Below are positions 36,452 through 47,362 of a stretch of DNA of 64,000 nt, piece after piece. The stretch is taken from NCBI GenBank assembly GCA_030268105.1, contig BSDZ01000080.1:5877501-5941500 (forward strand). The letters are read 5' to 3'. The notes beneath the pieces were generated by a model. That model had not been told where the DNA came from, did not search any database, and was given only the letters and a program-made list of their open reading frames with translations. The stretch is from Volvox africanus (lineage: Eukaryota; Chlorophyta; Chlorophyceae; Chlamydomonadales; Volvocaceae). The translations under genes were made by a program, and so were the position numbers. Numbering within the stretch: the first letter of the stretch is position 1; each line of letters begins with the position of its first letter.

Positions 36452-39205
36452 TCAGGAACGTGGTCTTTGATGCAATTCCAAATCCGCCGCCGCTACCAAT
36501 GCCATCAGTACACGCAGGGTGGTGTGCTTGCTCACCGGCGCAAACACTTCGTCAAAATCTCGACCCTCTACTTGTGCAAACCCTTTTGCTACCAACCGGG
36601 CCTTATACCTGACTATCTCACCATTAACGTCACGCTTAATAGTGAACACCCACTTCACCGGCAAAGCGCGTACCCCTTTTGGCAGTTCTTCCAGGGTCCA
36701 CACCTGGTTTGCCCTCAGAGACGCAACCTCTTCGTCCATTGCCTGTTTCCACATCTGGGATGCAGATGATGCCATGGCTTCGTCATATGTCCGAGGTACA
36801 TCTGGTTGCCTGGCCACTACCGCCAGATTCAAACGTTCCCTCGGTATGCCCCGGTTCACTCGAGCTGCCCTTGCCAATTCGGGAGATGCCTCCGGGGAAT
36901 CCCCTGCCGTACCAGAATTTGAGCCGGAGCCAATGTTGAGGTCTTCAGACAGAGACCCATCTCCATCTCCCCCTGGCGAGGCTCCCACGATTTCCTCATT
37001 CTCATTAGCATTGTCCTCAAACTCCAGGTCACTCTCATCGTCACCACTGTCCTCCTCGCTGTCGGAATCACTAGCATCGACCAGCGGGGGTTCTTCCTCT
37101 TCGTCACAGTCCTCCATGAGGACATATTGCTTAGTTGGACGCGGTACACCCTCCCAGCCGAACTTAGACTCATCAAAAACAACATCACGTGCGACCTTAA
37201 CACGACCATCTGGCAGCATGACACGATATGCCTTCGTACCCTCGTACCCTACAAACACGCCTTTTGCTGACATGGGATCTAGTTTTGTGCGCTCGCTATC
37301 TGGAACGCGAATGTACGCACTGCACCCAAATACACGCAGGTTGGACACATCAGGAACTTTGCCGTAAAACCGCTCAAACGGAGTGCCCTCCATGCCCCTC
37401 ACTGGCGACCTGTTCCGTAGATGATTTGCAGTACTCACTGCGAAAGACCACATACTCGTTGGTAACTTCGATTCCTGAAGCATGGCTCGCGCCCTTTGTA
37501 GCAGGGTCTTGTTCAGGCGCTCTGCACGACCATTCTGCTGCGGAGTGTAGGGTGCAGACATTTGATGCACTATCCCTTTGTTCGCGTAATATCCACTCAG
37601 CTCCAGGTTTAGGTACTCACGACCCCGATCCGTACGAACCTCCTTTACCTTCTGGCCTGATTGGTTCTCCAACAAATTCAGGGTCTGCTGCACGGCCCCA
37701 ATCGCATCTTTCTTACTCTTCAAAAACACCACAGCTGATAGTCCTGAGTAATCGTCCAGGAAAGTGGCAACGTATAGATTTCCCGCCTGGGACTCCACAG
37801 ACATCGGACCACACAGGTCCATATGCACCAGCTCTAGACATCTCTCTGCCCGGGAGTCAGATTCATGAAACGGTTTGCGTGGGTGATTTGCCATCACACA
37901 CTCCGCACAAAGCGACATACCCATCTCCCTAAAACGGTCAGAAACAACATCAATGCCCGTGACCATCTTTTCTTCAACTAACCTTGCCACATTGAAGTAG
38001 CTTAGGTGACCGTACCTTGAATGCCACAGCTTAGCACGATCACGCACGGGAAGCACAGCAGCAACGGGCTTACCGTGCCTAGCACTTGTCATTTCCTGCG
38101 CACGGACCGCATACACCGACAATTTGCAGCTCGCTTCAAAATACCAGTCCTCATGTTGGTGAAACACGCTCATTGACGAACCGTAACCCGAATATTCCGC
38201 TCCTCGGGCCATTAGCTGCTTTAGGGAGATAAGCCGGAAGTGAAACTCCGGCACATGAAATACCCCCTTTACTGTGATTAAGACCGGCTCCCCTGTCCGA
38301 TCCTGTCGAAACGCATGCAATGACCTTGACGAGTCAATGCGCAACACAACATCGCCATAACTGATCGCATATAACGGCTTTCCCGTTACTGGTGTAAGCG
38401 CAATTGGTTCTTCCAGTACGCGGTAATTTTGGAGGCTATCTTTATCGGGCGTCACGTGATAAAATGAGCCCGAATCAACGAACCACAGCCGCTTGCAATT
38501 CAACCCCGAGGCTGACTTATCACATAGCAGCGTTTCGCCCTTTGACTGTGGTACCACCATAGCTGCAGGAGTGGTCGCCCCCATACCCCACTCCTTCTCC
38601 AGCCAATCCACATAGTCAATCATCATCTGACTAATGGCACCCATGGGCAACACGACCTCCGACGATGAGGTCACCTTGTGGTCGTCTAAGAACGGCACCT
38701 CAGGTTCCATACTAGGCTCCTCCATCAGCTCCGCCAGCCTCTCCATTATATACTTTTCCAACCGCTTTCTCATCGACGCCTTTAACTCCTCCAGCAGCTC
38801 TTCTGGTGACTCAATTTCCGCCGCCACTGACTGCTCCAGCGGCTCCACCATTGGCAACTCAATTGCTGCCGCCGCTGACTGCTCCAGCGGCTCCACCATT
38901 GGCAACTCAATTGCTGCCGCCGCTGACTGCTCCAGCAGCTCCACCATTGGCAACTCAATTGCTGCCGCCGCTGACTGCTCCAGCGGCTCCACCATTGGCA
39001 ACTCAATTGCTGCCACCGCTGACTGCTCCAGCGGCTCCACCATTGACGGCTCAATTGCCGCCGCCACGGTCACTTCCAGCGGCATCACGACACGCATTTC
39101 GAGCATGTCGTCATTGTCACCGCACGGCAGGTCTCCTGACGGTTCCCACGACCAAATCGCGGCCTCCACCTGCGATTCTAAGTCAAAGTCCTCCGTCTTC
39201 AACAA
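36452..39205 (-). pseudogene. copia pol 5' part: protease, integrase, start of reverse transcriptase
   Basis: Open for about 917 codons. Order: an acidic linker with five copies of a 16-residue repeat; protease motif FVDSGSFYHVTPD; pre-integrase LWHSRYGHLSYFNVARL with CAECVMANH; integrase with HMDLCGP, RTDRGREY and QNGRAERLNKT; C-terminal VFGCSAYIRVPDSE; acidic spacer; and the start of reverse transcriptase (LPVKWVFTIKRDVNGEIVRY). The frame ends at LHQRPRS, where the copia family has the QMDVKTAFLNG motif; about ten bases are missing, removing the first catalytic Asp and shifting the frame. The first codons (39202-39205) lie outside the element. Confidence 0.9.
38819..39058 (-). repeat. 48-bp coding minisatellite, five units
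   Basis: Five in-frame 48-base units encoding variants of AIELPMVEPLEQSAAA between gag and protease. The plus-strand element has six units at the matching place; the third unit here carries ELLEQ instead of EPLEQ. Confidence 0.9.
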
Positions 39206-39237
39206 TTTTATTACAACAATTAGTGTTGTGGGGGGAG

Positions 39238-39456
39238 TGTTGTAATTAGTGTGTTAGAACAAACCTTTTCGGTCAGACCTCTATGCTATGCTGAGCTTCG
39301 GTATCTTTGTGGTACAATCTGTACTGCAAGACTACCATATTTGTGTCCGACAGAGACACCTATCTTTGGCTGATGTGTAACAGTATGTGCTAGTAAGGCT
39401 CGAGGAACGTCTCAAGAGCGATATGCACGATAGGTCACACAGACCAATTTACGTGA
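39238..39456 (+). repeat. 5' LTR of the plus copia copy (219 bp)
   Basis: Starts TGTTGTAATTAGTG after a G-rich stretch (GGGGGGAG at 39230-39237) and ends CAATTTACGTGA directly before the primer site. Boundaries are set by where homology with the LTR at 34973-35191 stops. Confidence 0.88.
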
Positions 39457-39472
39457 GGTTATGAGCCCCGCC
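39457..39472 (+). other. Primer-binding site, half-tRNA(Met) type
   Basis: GGTTATGAGCCCCGCC begins at the first base after the LTR. It resembles the primer site of Drosophila copia (GGTTATGGGCCC...), which pairs with the anticodon arm of a cleaved initiator tRNA(Met) rather than with a tRNA 3' end. It does not begin TGG, as sites for intact tRNA ends do. It overlaps the gag start codon (ATG at 39461). Inference from similarity. Confidence 0.6.
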
Positions 39473-42400
39473 AAAGGCGGCGAAATGGAGACACCGGTTC
39501 GCTCAGTGTATAATGAGAAGCTTTCACTCAAGAATCGTTCAGTATGGATTCTGAGGTCAAAGGCAGCGATCACTGCAGCCAAGGCCAGTGGGGCGTTGTC
39601 GAAGCCCCGAGACGATACCAACGCGGACAAGCATGAATCCGCAAAATCAGTAATCGTCAACCTCCTCGAAGACGGAGATCTAGACCTCTGGGAGAAACAT
39701 GACGACATCAACGAGCTCTACAAGGCTCTGGAGAAGCGATACAAGGACATGATGATCGCGCGAAAGCCGGTCCTCTGGAAGCAACTGAGCAGTGTAAAGA
39801 TGAAGCCTGGAGAGAGCCTCAGGAGCTATATGAAAAGGATCAAGGATCTCGTCGCAGAGCTTAAGGAGTGCGGTGATACGGTATCAGACTCAAACGCAAT
39901 TACGCACGCGTTAACCGGCCTCACGTCATTGTATAAACAATTTACCAACTCCTTCTTTGCAATTGCAATGCCTAAAGATCTAGAAGAATTGGAGGGGAAG
40001 CTCTTGCTAGTGGAACAGCAGGTGGAGGCTGAGGCGACGGAGGCGACAACCGTGTCACTATATGCTGGACAAGAGCGATTCAACAACCGCAACAACAAGG
40101 GTAAGCGTGACGATGGTGGCAACAGCAACAACAACGACAGCGGCTTCAGAGGGCGATGTTATAATTGTGGACAGCGTGGGCACCGTTCGGCTGACTGTAA
40201 GAAGCCGAAAGAGGACAAGCCCTTCTGTACACACTGCAAGAAGACAGGCCACACACTGGCCCAGTGCTGGAGCGCACCAAGGAAGCGCGAAGAGAAGAAG
40301 GTGGAACGGGACGAAGATGAAGACTTTCCAAAGGATGGAGCCATCTTCATGTTCCTGCCGACGGAGCTGGTTGAGAGCCCGGTGGACCCGCAGGTGATGG
40401 TCGCGAAGACGGAGGACTATGACTTAGAATCGCAGGTGGAGGCCGCGATTTGGTCGTGGGAACCGTCAGGAGACCTGCCGTGCGGTGACAATGACGACAT
40501 GCTCGAAATGCGTGTCGTGATGCCGCGGGAAGTGATCGTGGCGGCGGCAATTGAGCCGTCAATGGTGGAGCCGCTGGAGCAGTCAGCGGTGGCAGCAATT
40601 GAGTTGCCAATGGTGGAGCCGCTGGAGCAGTCAGCGGCGGCAGCAATTGAGTTGCCAATGGTGGAGCCGCTGGAGCAGTCAGCGGCGGCAGCAATTGAGT
40701 TGCCAATGGTGGAGCTGCTGGAGCAGTCAGCGGCGGCAGCAATTGAGTTGCCAATGGTGGAGCCGCTGGAGCAGTCAGCGGCGGCAGCAATTGAGTTGCC
40801 AATGGTGGAGCCGCTGGAGCAGTCAGTGGCGGCGGAAATTGAGTCACCAGAAGAGCTGCTGGAGGAGTTAAAGGCGTCGATGAGAAAGCGGTTGGAAAAG
40901 TATATAATGGAGAGGCTGGCGGAGCTGATGGAGGAGCCTAGTATGGAACCTGAGGTGCCGTTCTTAGACGACCACAAGGTGACCTCATCGTCGGAGGTCG
41001 TGTTGCCCATGGGTGCCATTAGTCAGATGATGATTGACTATGTGGATTGGCTGGAGAAGGAGTGGGGTATGGGGGCGACCACTCCTGCAGCTATGGTGGT
41101 ACCACAGTCAAAGGGCGAAACGCTGCTATGTGATAAGTCAGCCTCAGGGTTGAATTGCAAGCGGCTGTGGTTCGTTGATTCGGGCTCATTTTATCACGTG
41201 ACGCCCGATAAAGATAGCCTCCAAAATTACCGCGTACTGGAAGAACCAATTGCGCTTACACCAGTAACGGGAAAGCCGTTATATGCGATCAGTTATGGCG
41301 ATGTTGTGTTGCGCATTGACTCGTCAAGGTCATTGCATGCGTTTCGACAGGATCGGACAGGGGAGCCGGTCTTAATCACAGTAAAGGGGGTATTTCATGT
41401 GCCGGAGTTTCACTTCCGGCTTATCTCCCTAAAGCAGCTAATGGCCCGAGGAGCGGAATATTCGGGTTACGGTTCGTCAATGAGCGTGTTTCACCAACAT
41501 GAGGACTGGTATTTTGAAGCGAGCTGCAAATTGTCGGTGTATGCGGTCCGTGCGCAGGAAATGACAAGTGCTAGGCACGGTAAGCCCGTTGCTGCTGTGC
41601 TTCCCGTGCGTGATCGTGCTAAGCTGTGGCATTCAAGGTACGGTCACCTAAGCTACTTCAATGTGGCAAGGTTAGTTGAAGAAAAGATGGTCACGGGCAT
41701 TGATGTTGTTTCTGACCGTTTTAGGGAGATGGGTATGTCGCTTTGTGCGGAGTGTGTGATGGCAAATCACCCACGCAAACCGTTTCATGAATCTGACTCC
41801 CGGGCAGAGAGATGTCTAGAGCTGGTGCATATGGACCTGTGTGGTCCGATGTCTGTGGAGTCCCAGGCGGGAAATCTATACGTTGCCACTTTCCTGGACG
41901 ATTACTCAGGACTATCAGCTGTGGTGTTTTTGAAGAGTAAGAAAGATGCGATTGGGGCCGTGCAGCAGACCCTGAATTTGTTGGAGAACCAATCAGGCCA
42001 GAAGGTAAAGGAGGTTCGTACGGATCGGGGTCGTGAGTACCTAAACCTGGAGCTGAGTGGATATTACGCGAACAAAGGGATAGTGCATCAAATGTCTGCA
42101 CCCTACACTCCGCAGCAGAATGGTCGTGCAGAGCGCCTGAACAAGACCCTGCTACAAAGGGCGCGAGCCATGCTTCAGGAATCGAAGTTACCAACGAGTA
42201 TGTGGTCTTTCGCAGTGAGTACTGCAAATCATCTACGGAACAGGTCGCCAGTGAGGGGCATGGAGGGCACTCCGTTTGAGCGGTTTTACGGCAAAGTTCC
42301 TGATGTGTCCAACCTGCGTGTATTTGGGTGCAGTGCGTACATTCGCGTTCCAGATAGCGAGCGCACAAAACTAGATCCCATGTCAGCAAAAGGCGTGTTT

Positions 42401-42628
42401 GTAGGGTACGAGGGTACGAAGGCATATCGTGTCATGCTGCCAGATGGTCGTGTTAAGGTCGCACGTGATGTTGTTTTTGATGAGTCTAAGTTCGGCTGGG
42501 AGGGTGTACCGCGTCCAACTAAGCAATATGTCCTCATGGAGGACTGTGACGAAGAGGAAGAACCCCCGCTGGTCGATGCTAGTGATTCCGACAGCAAGGA
42601 GGACAGTGGTGACGATGAGAGTGACCTG
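39461..42628 (+). pseudogene. copia gag-pol, truncated after integrase
   Basis: One open frame of 1,056 codons inside the element (it runs on to 42733 in foreign sequence). Gag: UBN2-type core (LWKQLSSVKMKPGESLRSYM at ~105-124) and two zinc knuckles, CYNCGQRGHRSADC (~233-246) and CTHCKKTGHTLAQC (~256-269). Then an acidic linker with six 16-residue repeats, protease FVDSGSFYH (~570), pre-integrase LWHSRYGHLS with CAECVMANH, and integrase with HMDLCGP, RTDRGREY and QNGRAER supplying the DDE triad. Reverse transcriptase and RNase H are absent. No stop or frameshift within the kept part, so gag, protease and integrase could still be made. Start: first ATG after the LTR. Confidence 0.92.
40547..40834 (+). 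repeat. 48-bp coding minisatellite, six units
   Basis: Six in-frame 48-base units encoding AIELPMVEPLEQSAAA variants; the fourth carries ELLEQ. The head-to-head partner has five, so one unit was gained or lost. Confidence 0.9.
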
Positions 42629-43163
42629 ACTGTGACACATGTCATTTTATTCGTGATATCCAACTTCACACCTCGAAGTTCCCTGCCGTGGGTTCTTGCC
42701 CACCGTTTGCATCCTCGTGGTGGTCTTCTTTGATGTTGTCGTCCTCGACGGCTCCATCTTCGTCGTACGAATGCTTGACGTGCTCTTGCTCGTCGCCCGT
42801 ACTCTCACCGTGTTCCTCTTTGCCGTCCTTGTTTTCGTCGTGCTCGCCATCATCATCACCATCAGCAGCAGCACCAGTAGCACCCAATTTCGCTCGGGTC
42901 CACTCCCTGACGGATCCACTCAGTTGCTTGACCCAGCTCGTCCATCTTCTTGCTTGTGGATGTTATAATCTTTGAATTCGTTGGTTTGTCGGCACAAACT
43001 ATTTTCTTCGGCCTTTGCTCAGGTAGGCGGATACTGCTTTGGCTGTACATCCTTCGGGGTCTTCTTCGGCCTAATTCCACGCATACCTCTTCTGACCCGC
43101 TCTACCAATCCATATTCGTGACCGGATGCATGCTCGTCACGGCTTTGCCTTGATGTGGTGCAA
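42629..43163 (-). pseudogene. Remnant of the parent copia-like element next to the array
   Basis: Present only in the leftmost unit. On the minus strand the pre-integrase frame continues past the point where other units break (AKCGN then CTTSRQSRDEHASGHEYG), giving a CxxC as in an HHCC motif. Further left is an Asp/Glu-rich run (DGDDDGEHDENKDGKEEHGE at about 42820-42880) like the linker between integrase and reverse transcriptase. Integrase itself is missing and stops interrupt the frame. Confidence 0.6.
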
Positions 43164-44636
43164 TTACCACACTTAGCAGACGTGGATGCCTTACTCGACT
43201 TCACGTTGATCCCCTTCAATCCATCCTTAATCAATTCCTTCAAGCTTCCTACTTCGACCCTTCCATATCTCCTGTTCCATTCCTCCTTCGTTTGTTGTGT
43301 GTGCCCTGTTTGAGTCACACCCACAAACCCTCTTCTCATGTAATCTTGCAAGGCAATTTCGCATCCCTGCTTGCACATGCCGTCCTCTCAGTGCTCTGAT
43401 GGCTTGCATGGTTCATGCCTGTTTCTGGGCACCATAATTGTCCTGTTTGTGCCGGGCGAATGCAGTACTCGGGTCTTGGGGTCAATGCCTGATACCACCC
43501 CCTGCCGGACTGCTTTCTGTGAACCGCCTTGCCTAGCTTGTCCAACATTTTGATGCTATAATGATTTTGCTTCATCCACTGGCCTGGCGTGAGCCATGCC
43601 GACAAATCCGCACTCTTGCTTGATGGCGGATACCACTTCGCATTCCAACTTGTACAAATATCCCTTCCGGCACCCCAACAGCACCACTCTGTCACATATG
43701 CACACGTACACCAATTGGTCGCCAAAACTAATTTTTCCTCCATTTTCGCCCAATGATGCAACGGATATCACCTTTACGTAGCTGCTCGGTACCACGTAAA
43801 CATTGTTAATTGTGACTGTGGCGTTCGGACGGCAAGATGGTGCCAATTTCAACGTGCCAAGGGCTGTGGGTCGCATGACTCCTCCGTTCATGCTCATAAT
43901 GTCAAACTTATCTCTCTCGTTGATTTTGACCACGTCTGTTAGATCCCGTTCATCATAAGTGATGTGGTGAGCTGCTCCTGAGTCCATGCACCATCCTTGC
44001 ACCTTGCTGTGCTGTGACCCCACAAATGCATAGTTATCTGGGTGATCCATCCTGCGGCCTCCTGCATCACCACGTCGCCCTTGATTCCTTTCTTGTTCTG
44101 TCATTGGTCGACTTTTTGCAGTGTGATATTCGCTGTTACTTTGCATTTGCCTTCCCGCTGACCTTGGTGGCATGCTGCTGCTTGCAATGTTGCGTCTGTC
44201 ACCTGTCCATTCATCTTCACGACGATGGTATTGCGACTGCTGTGAATTGAATTTGGATCTCTCTTGAAACTCCGGCGGTGACCACGTTAAGGATGTGTCC
44301 CGCCATATTGGCCAACAAAACGAGCCCCTTTGTGGGTCACGCCCGAATATTTTGCCTTTCCAACCTGGAAATCGGCTACCGCCGAATCGCCTGTGCACCC
44401 ATTCACGCCTATATCCTCCACCACAATTGCTCTGTCAATTGCTCCACGCACCGCCTCGTCCTGTGCCCACAAACGCGACTGACTCGCTTTTCGGGTTTCC
44501 TACATCCATCCGCCTTTCGAACGCCAGCAATTGGGCGCTCACTCTTGTCTAAGTCAGCAAAGCGGCCGGCCCCTCACTGGAACGTATTACTTGCTCTGAC
44601 AGTCTTTCATATACGAGAGTCGCTCACATTCCAACA
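43164..44636 (-). repeat. Array unit L1 (partial, minus strand)
   Basis: Begins (minus reading) at the LTR-like TGTTGGAATGTGAG at 44636 and runs through the gag/protease frame and pre-integrase piece to 43164, where it passes into the parent-element remnant instead of the AT-rich block. Confidence 0.85.
43556..44398 (-). pseudogene. copia-like gag C-terminus and protease fragment (unit L1)
   Basis: 280 codons: basic, Gln/Arg-rich gag tail, then the copia protease motif WCMDSGAAHHITYDERDLTD and downstream NNVYVVPSSYVKVISVASLG, typical of the protease-to-pre-integrase region. The frame stops at AKSL; the pre-integrase part continues in another frame (HYSIKMLDKLGKAVHRK, then EEWNRRYGRVEVGSLKELIK), so at least two frameshifts are present. 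The zinc knuckle upstream is degraded. Confidence 0.85.
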
Positions 44637-47362
44637 CCCCCCGTGAGTCCCCCACCCTCCGTCGATTCTCACGATCTACCCCTTACTGCCTCGTCCCTGC
44701 AACCCTGCCCTGGTCCACAGCCAGCGGGAATCGGCAAGCCGCGTACTTGCGCTCGGGGCACATAACCTGTGAAAAGTCAGCAAAGCGCCCCTCCCTGGGC
44801 CGTATAACTAGCTCTGACATTCATTCATATATTAGTGTTGCTCACATTCCAACAACGCTTAACCTGATGCTTTCAGAGTTGTAACTATCATTCCAAACCT
44901 ATTTGTATGTCCTACCAGCAGGTTATCTCCCTCTCAGTTACTGGCTGACCTGCCTGCACCATGTCCGTGAACATTTGTAAGGAATTTTCCTAACTTGCGC
45001 CAAATAGATCGGCAGCGCTTCGTCTTGTTTCATTTTCAACGCATATATCTCTGCAATAAGTTGTGAATTTCATGCATCACTATTGGTGGCAAAAAAAGCT
45101 CCGATCCTGTCCCAGCCTCCTTTTGCATTCACCGCAGCCAGGTGATAGTCCTGAACGTTTTCGAGCATTATGGTCTTGACTTTGTGTAAAAGCCAGCAAA
45201 GCCCCTCAATGGGCCGTATTACTTGCTCTGTCATTCATTCGTATATGAGTGTTGCTCTTACTCGTGCGCTCGGGAATCATTCGTTCGTATATGAGTGCTC
45301 TTCACATTCCAACACCAATAGTCAAAAATTTGTATTACAAAAAGTGGAAATGATAAAAAATAAATTAGAATATGATACAAAAATGCAATGAAACAAACAA
45401 GAGTGGCAAAATGTTCAAAGGCTTATTCAGCCGGCAGCATTATGATTTATGTACTGACGAAAATTTAAACATTCATCTAAAGAGCAATAATCATCGGCCA
45501 GATTGAAATCGTGTTATCACAAAAGAGTGCCCACATTTAAAACAAGCAACTCAAATGCATTGCAATGAGTAAAACACACAAAAGAGTCAATATGCTAAAC
45601 AACAACTTCAAAACTTTGAAAAGCAGGGTAAATGATGAGAAGCAGTTTCACCATTACGATTTCTGTTTAGACGTTTAGACTTAAATTGTCATGTGAAGAA
45701 ATAGTCATCGGCCATATGAAACTCCTTTAAATTGAGAATAAGCAACTGAAATGCAATGCAATAAGAGAAATACACAAAAGAGAAGAACTTTAAAACGATG
45801 AAAAACTAAAAGGGTTATTGATAAAGCAATTGCACAAGCAGTTTTACATTTCACAGCTGGCTCACAGCAAGCCGGGGTGACAATGGGCGTTACCACACTT
45901 AGCAGACGTGGATGCCTTACTCGACTTCACGTTGATCCCCTTCAATCCATCCTTAATCAATTCCTTCAAGCTTCCTACTTCGACCCTTCCATATCTCCTG
46001 TTCCATTCCTCCTTCGTTTGTTGTGTGTGCCCTGTTTGAGTCACACCCACAAACCCTCTTCTCATGTAATCTTGCAAGGCAATTTCGCATCCCTGCTTGC
46101 ACATGCCTTCCTCTCAGTGCTCTGATGGCTTGCATGGTTCATGCCTGTTTCTGGGCACCATAATTGTCCTGTTTGTGCCGGGCGAATGCAGTACTCGGGT
46201 CTTGGGGTCAATGCCTGATACCACCCCCTGCCGGACTGCTTTCTGTGAACCGCCTTGCCTAGCTTGTCCAACATTTTGATGCTATAATGATTTTGCTTCA
46301 TCCACTGGCCTGGCGTGAGCCATGCCGACAAATCCGCACTCTTGCTTGATGGCGGATACCACTTCGCATTCCAACTTGTACAAATATCCCTTCCGGCACC
46401 CCAACAGCACCACTCTGTCACATATGCACACGTACACCAATTGGTCGCCAAAACTAATTTTTCCTCCATTTTCGCCCAATGATGCAACGGATATCACCTT
46501 TACGTAGCTGCTCGGTACCACGTAAACATTGTTAATTGTGACTGTGGCGTTCGGACGGCAAGACGGTGCCAATTTCAACGTGCCAAGGGCTGTGGGTCGC
46601 ATGACTCCTCCGTTCATGCTCATAATGTCAAACTTATCTCTCTCGTTGATTTTGACCACGTCTGTTAGATCCCGTTCATCATAAGTGATGTGGTGAGCTG
46701 CTCCTGAGTCCATGCACCATCCTTGCACCTTGCTGTGCTGTGACCCCACAAATGCATAGTTATCTGGGTGATCCATCCTGCGGCCTCCTGCATCACCACG
46801 TCGCCCTTGATTCCTTTCTTGTTCTGTCATTGGTCGACTTTTTGCAGTGTGATATTCGCTGTTACTTTGCATTTGCCTTCCCGCTGACCTTGGTGGCATG
46901 CTGCTGCTTGCAATGTTGCGTCTGTCACCTGTCCATTCATCTTCACGACGATGGTATTGCGACTGCTGTGAATTGAATTTGGATCTCTCTTGAAACTCCG
47001 GCGGTGACCACGTTAAGGATGTGTCCCGCCATATTGGCCAACAAAACGAGCCCCTTTGTGGGTCACGCCCGAATATTTTGCCTTTCCAACCTGGAAATCG
47101 GCTACCGCCGAATCGCCTGTGCACCCATTCACGCCTATATCCTCCACCACAATTGCTCTGTCAATTGCTCCACGCACCGCCTCGTCCTGTGCCCACAAAC
47201 GCGACTGACTCGCTTTTCGGGTTTCCTACATCCATCCGCCTTTCGAACGCCAGCAATTGGGCGCTCACTCTTGTCTAAGTCAGCAAAGCGGCCGGCCCCT
47301 CACTGGAACGTATTACTTGCTCTGACAGTCTTTCATATACGAGAGTCGCTCACATTCCAACA
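44637..47362 (-). repeat. Array unit L2 (complete, 2,726 bp, minus strand)
   Basis: Full unit. LTR-like A starts at 47362; protease fragment 46282-47124; AT-rich block about 45300-45880; gag UBN2-like piece 44978-45168 (minus) with one in-frame TGA; LTR-like C ends near the G-rich tract (GGGTGGGGGACTCACGGGG, about 44637-44656). Confidence 0.88.
46282..47124 (-). pseudogene. copia-like gag C-terminus and protease fragment (unit L2)
   Basis: Same 280-codon frame as in L1 with the DSGA protease motif; carries the left-array variants VVKINERD and VVLLGCRKG. Confidence 0.85.

Larger units (their letters stand above)
34973..39201 (-). mobile_element. Ty1/copia retrotransposon, 5'-truncated copy
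   Basis: Reads leftward: end of gag-pol linker, protease, pre-integrase, integrase, reverse transcriptase, RNase H, polypurine tract (GCGTGGGAG at about 35192-35200) and a 219-bp 3' LTR. Homology to the plus-strand copy begins abruptly at about 39201 with GAAGACGGAGGAC; gag and the 5' LTR are missing. A short LTR-tip-like piece (TGTTGTAAT on the minus strand, 39209-39217) lies just beyond the break. Coding is also broken inside reverse transcriptase, so this copy is dead by itself. Confidence 0.9.
39238..42628 (+). mobile_element. Ty1/copia retrotransposon, 3'-truncated copy
   Basis: Reads rightward: 219-bp 5' LTR, half-tRNA-type primer site, a single gag-pol frame through gag, protease and integrase, then loss of homology at 42628/42629 in the acidic spacer before reverse transcriptase (last shared bases GAGAGTGACCTG). 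It lies head to head with the minus copy; the two share a segment of about 3.4-kb at very high identity. Sequence past 42628 belongs to the 2.7-kb array. Confidence 0.9.

Noticed and set aside
37228..37932. 234-codon frame, repeated at 41721-42425 on the other strand
   Set aside because: Antisense to integrase in both copia copies; its duplication only reflects the duplicated element.
38782..39249. Repetitive frames rich in WWSRWSSQ or TQLLPPLTAPAAPP
   Set aside because: Other-frame readings of the 48-bp minisatellite, which is in frame with the copia polyprotein.
44278..44646. 122-codon frame recurring in each array unit (also 47004, 58514, 61236)
   Set aside because: Antisense to the gag tail; copies come from the unit repeat. 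No family recognised.
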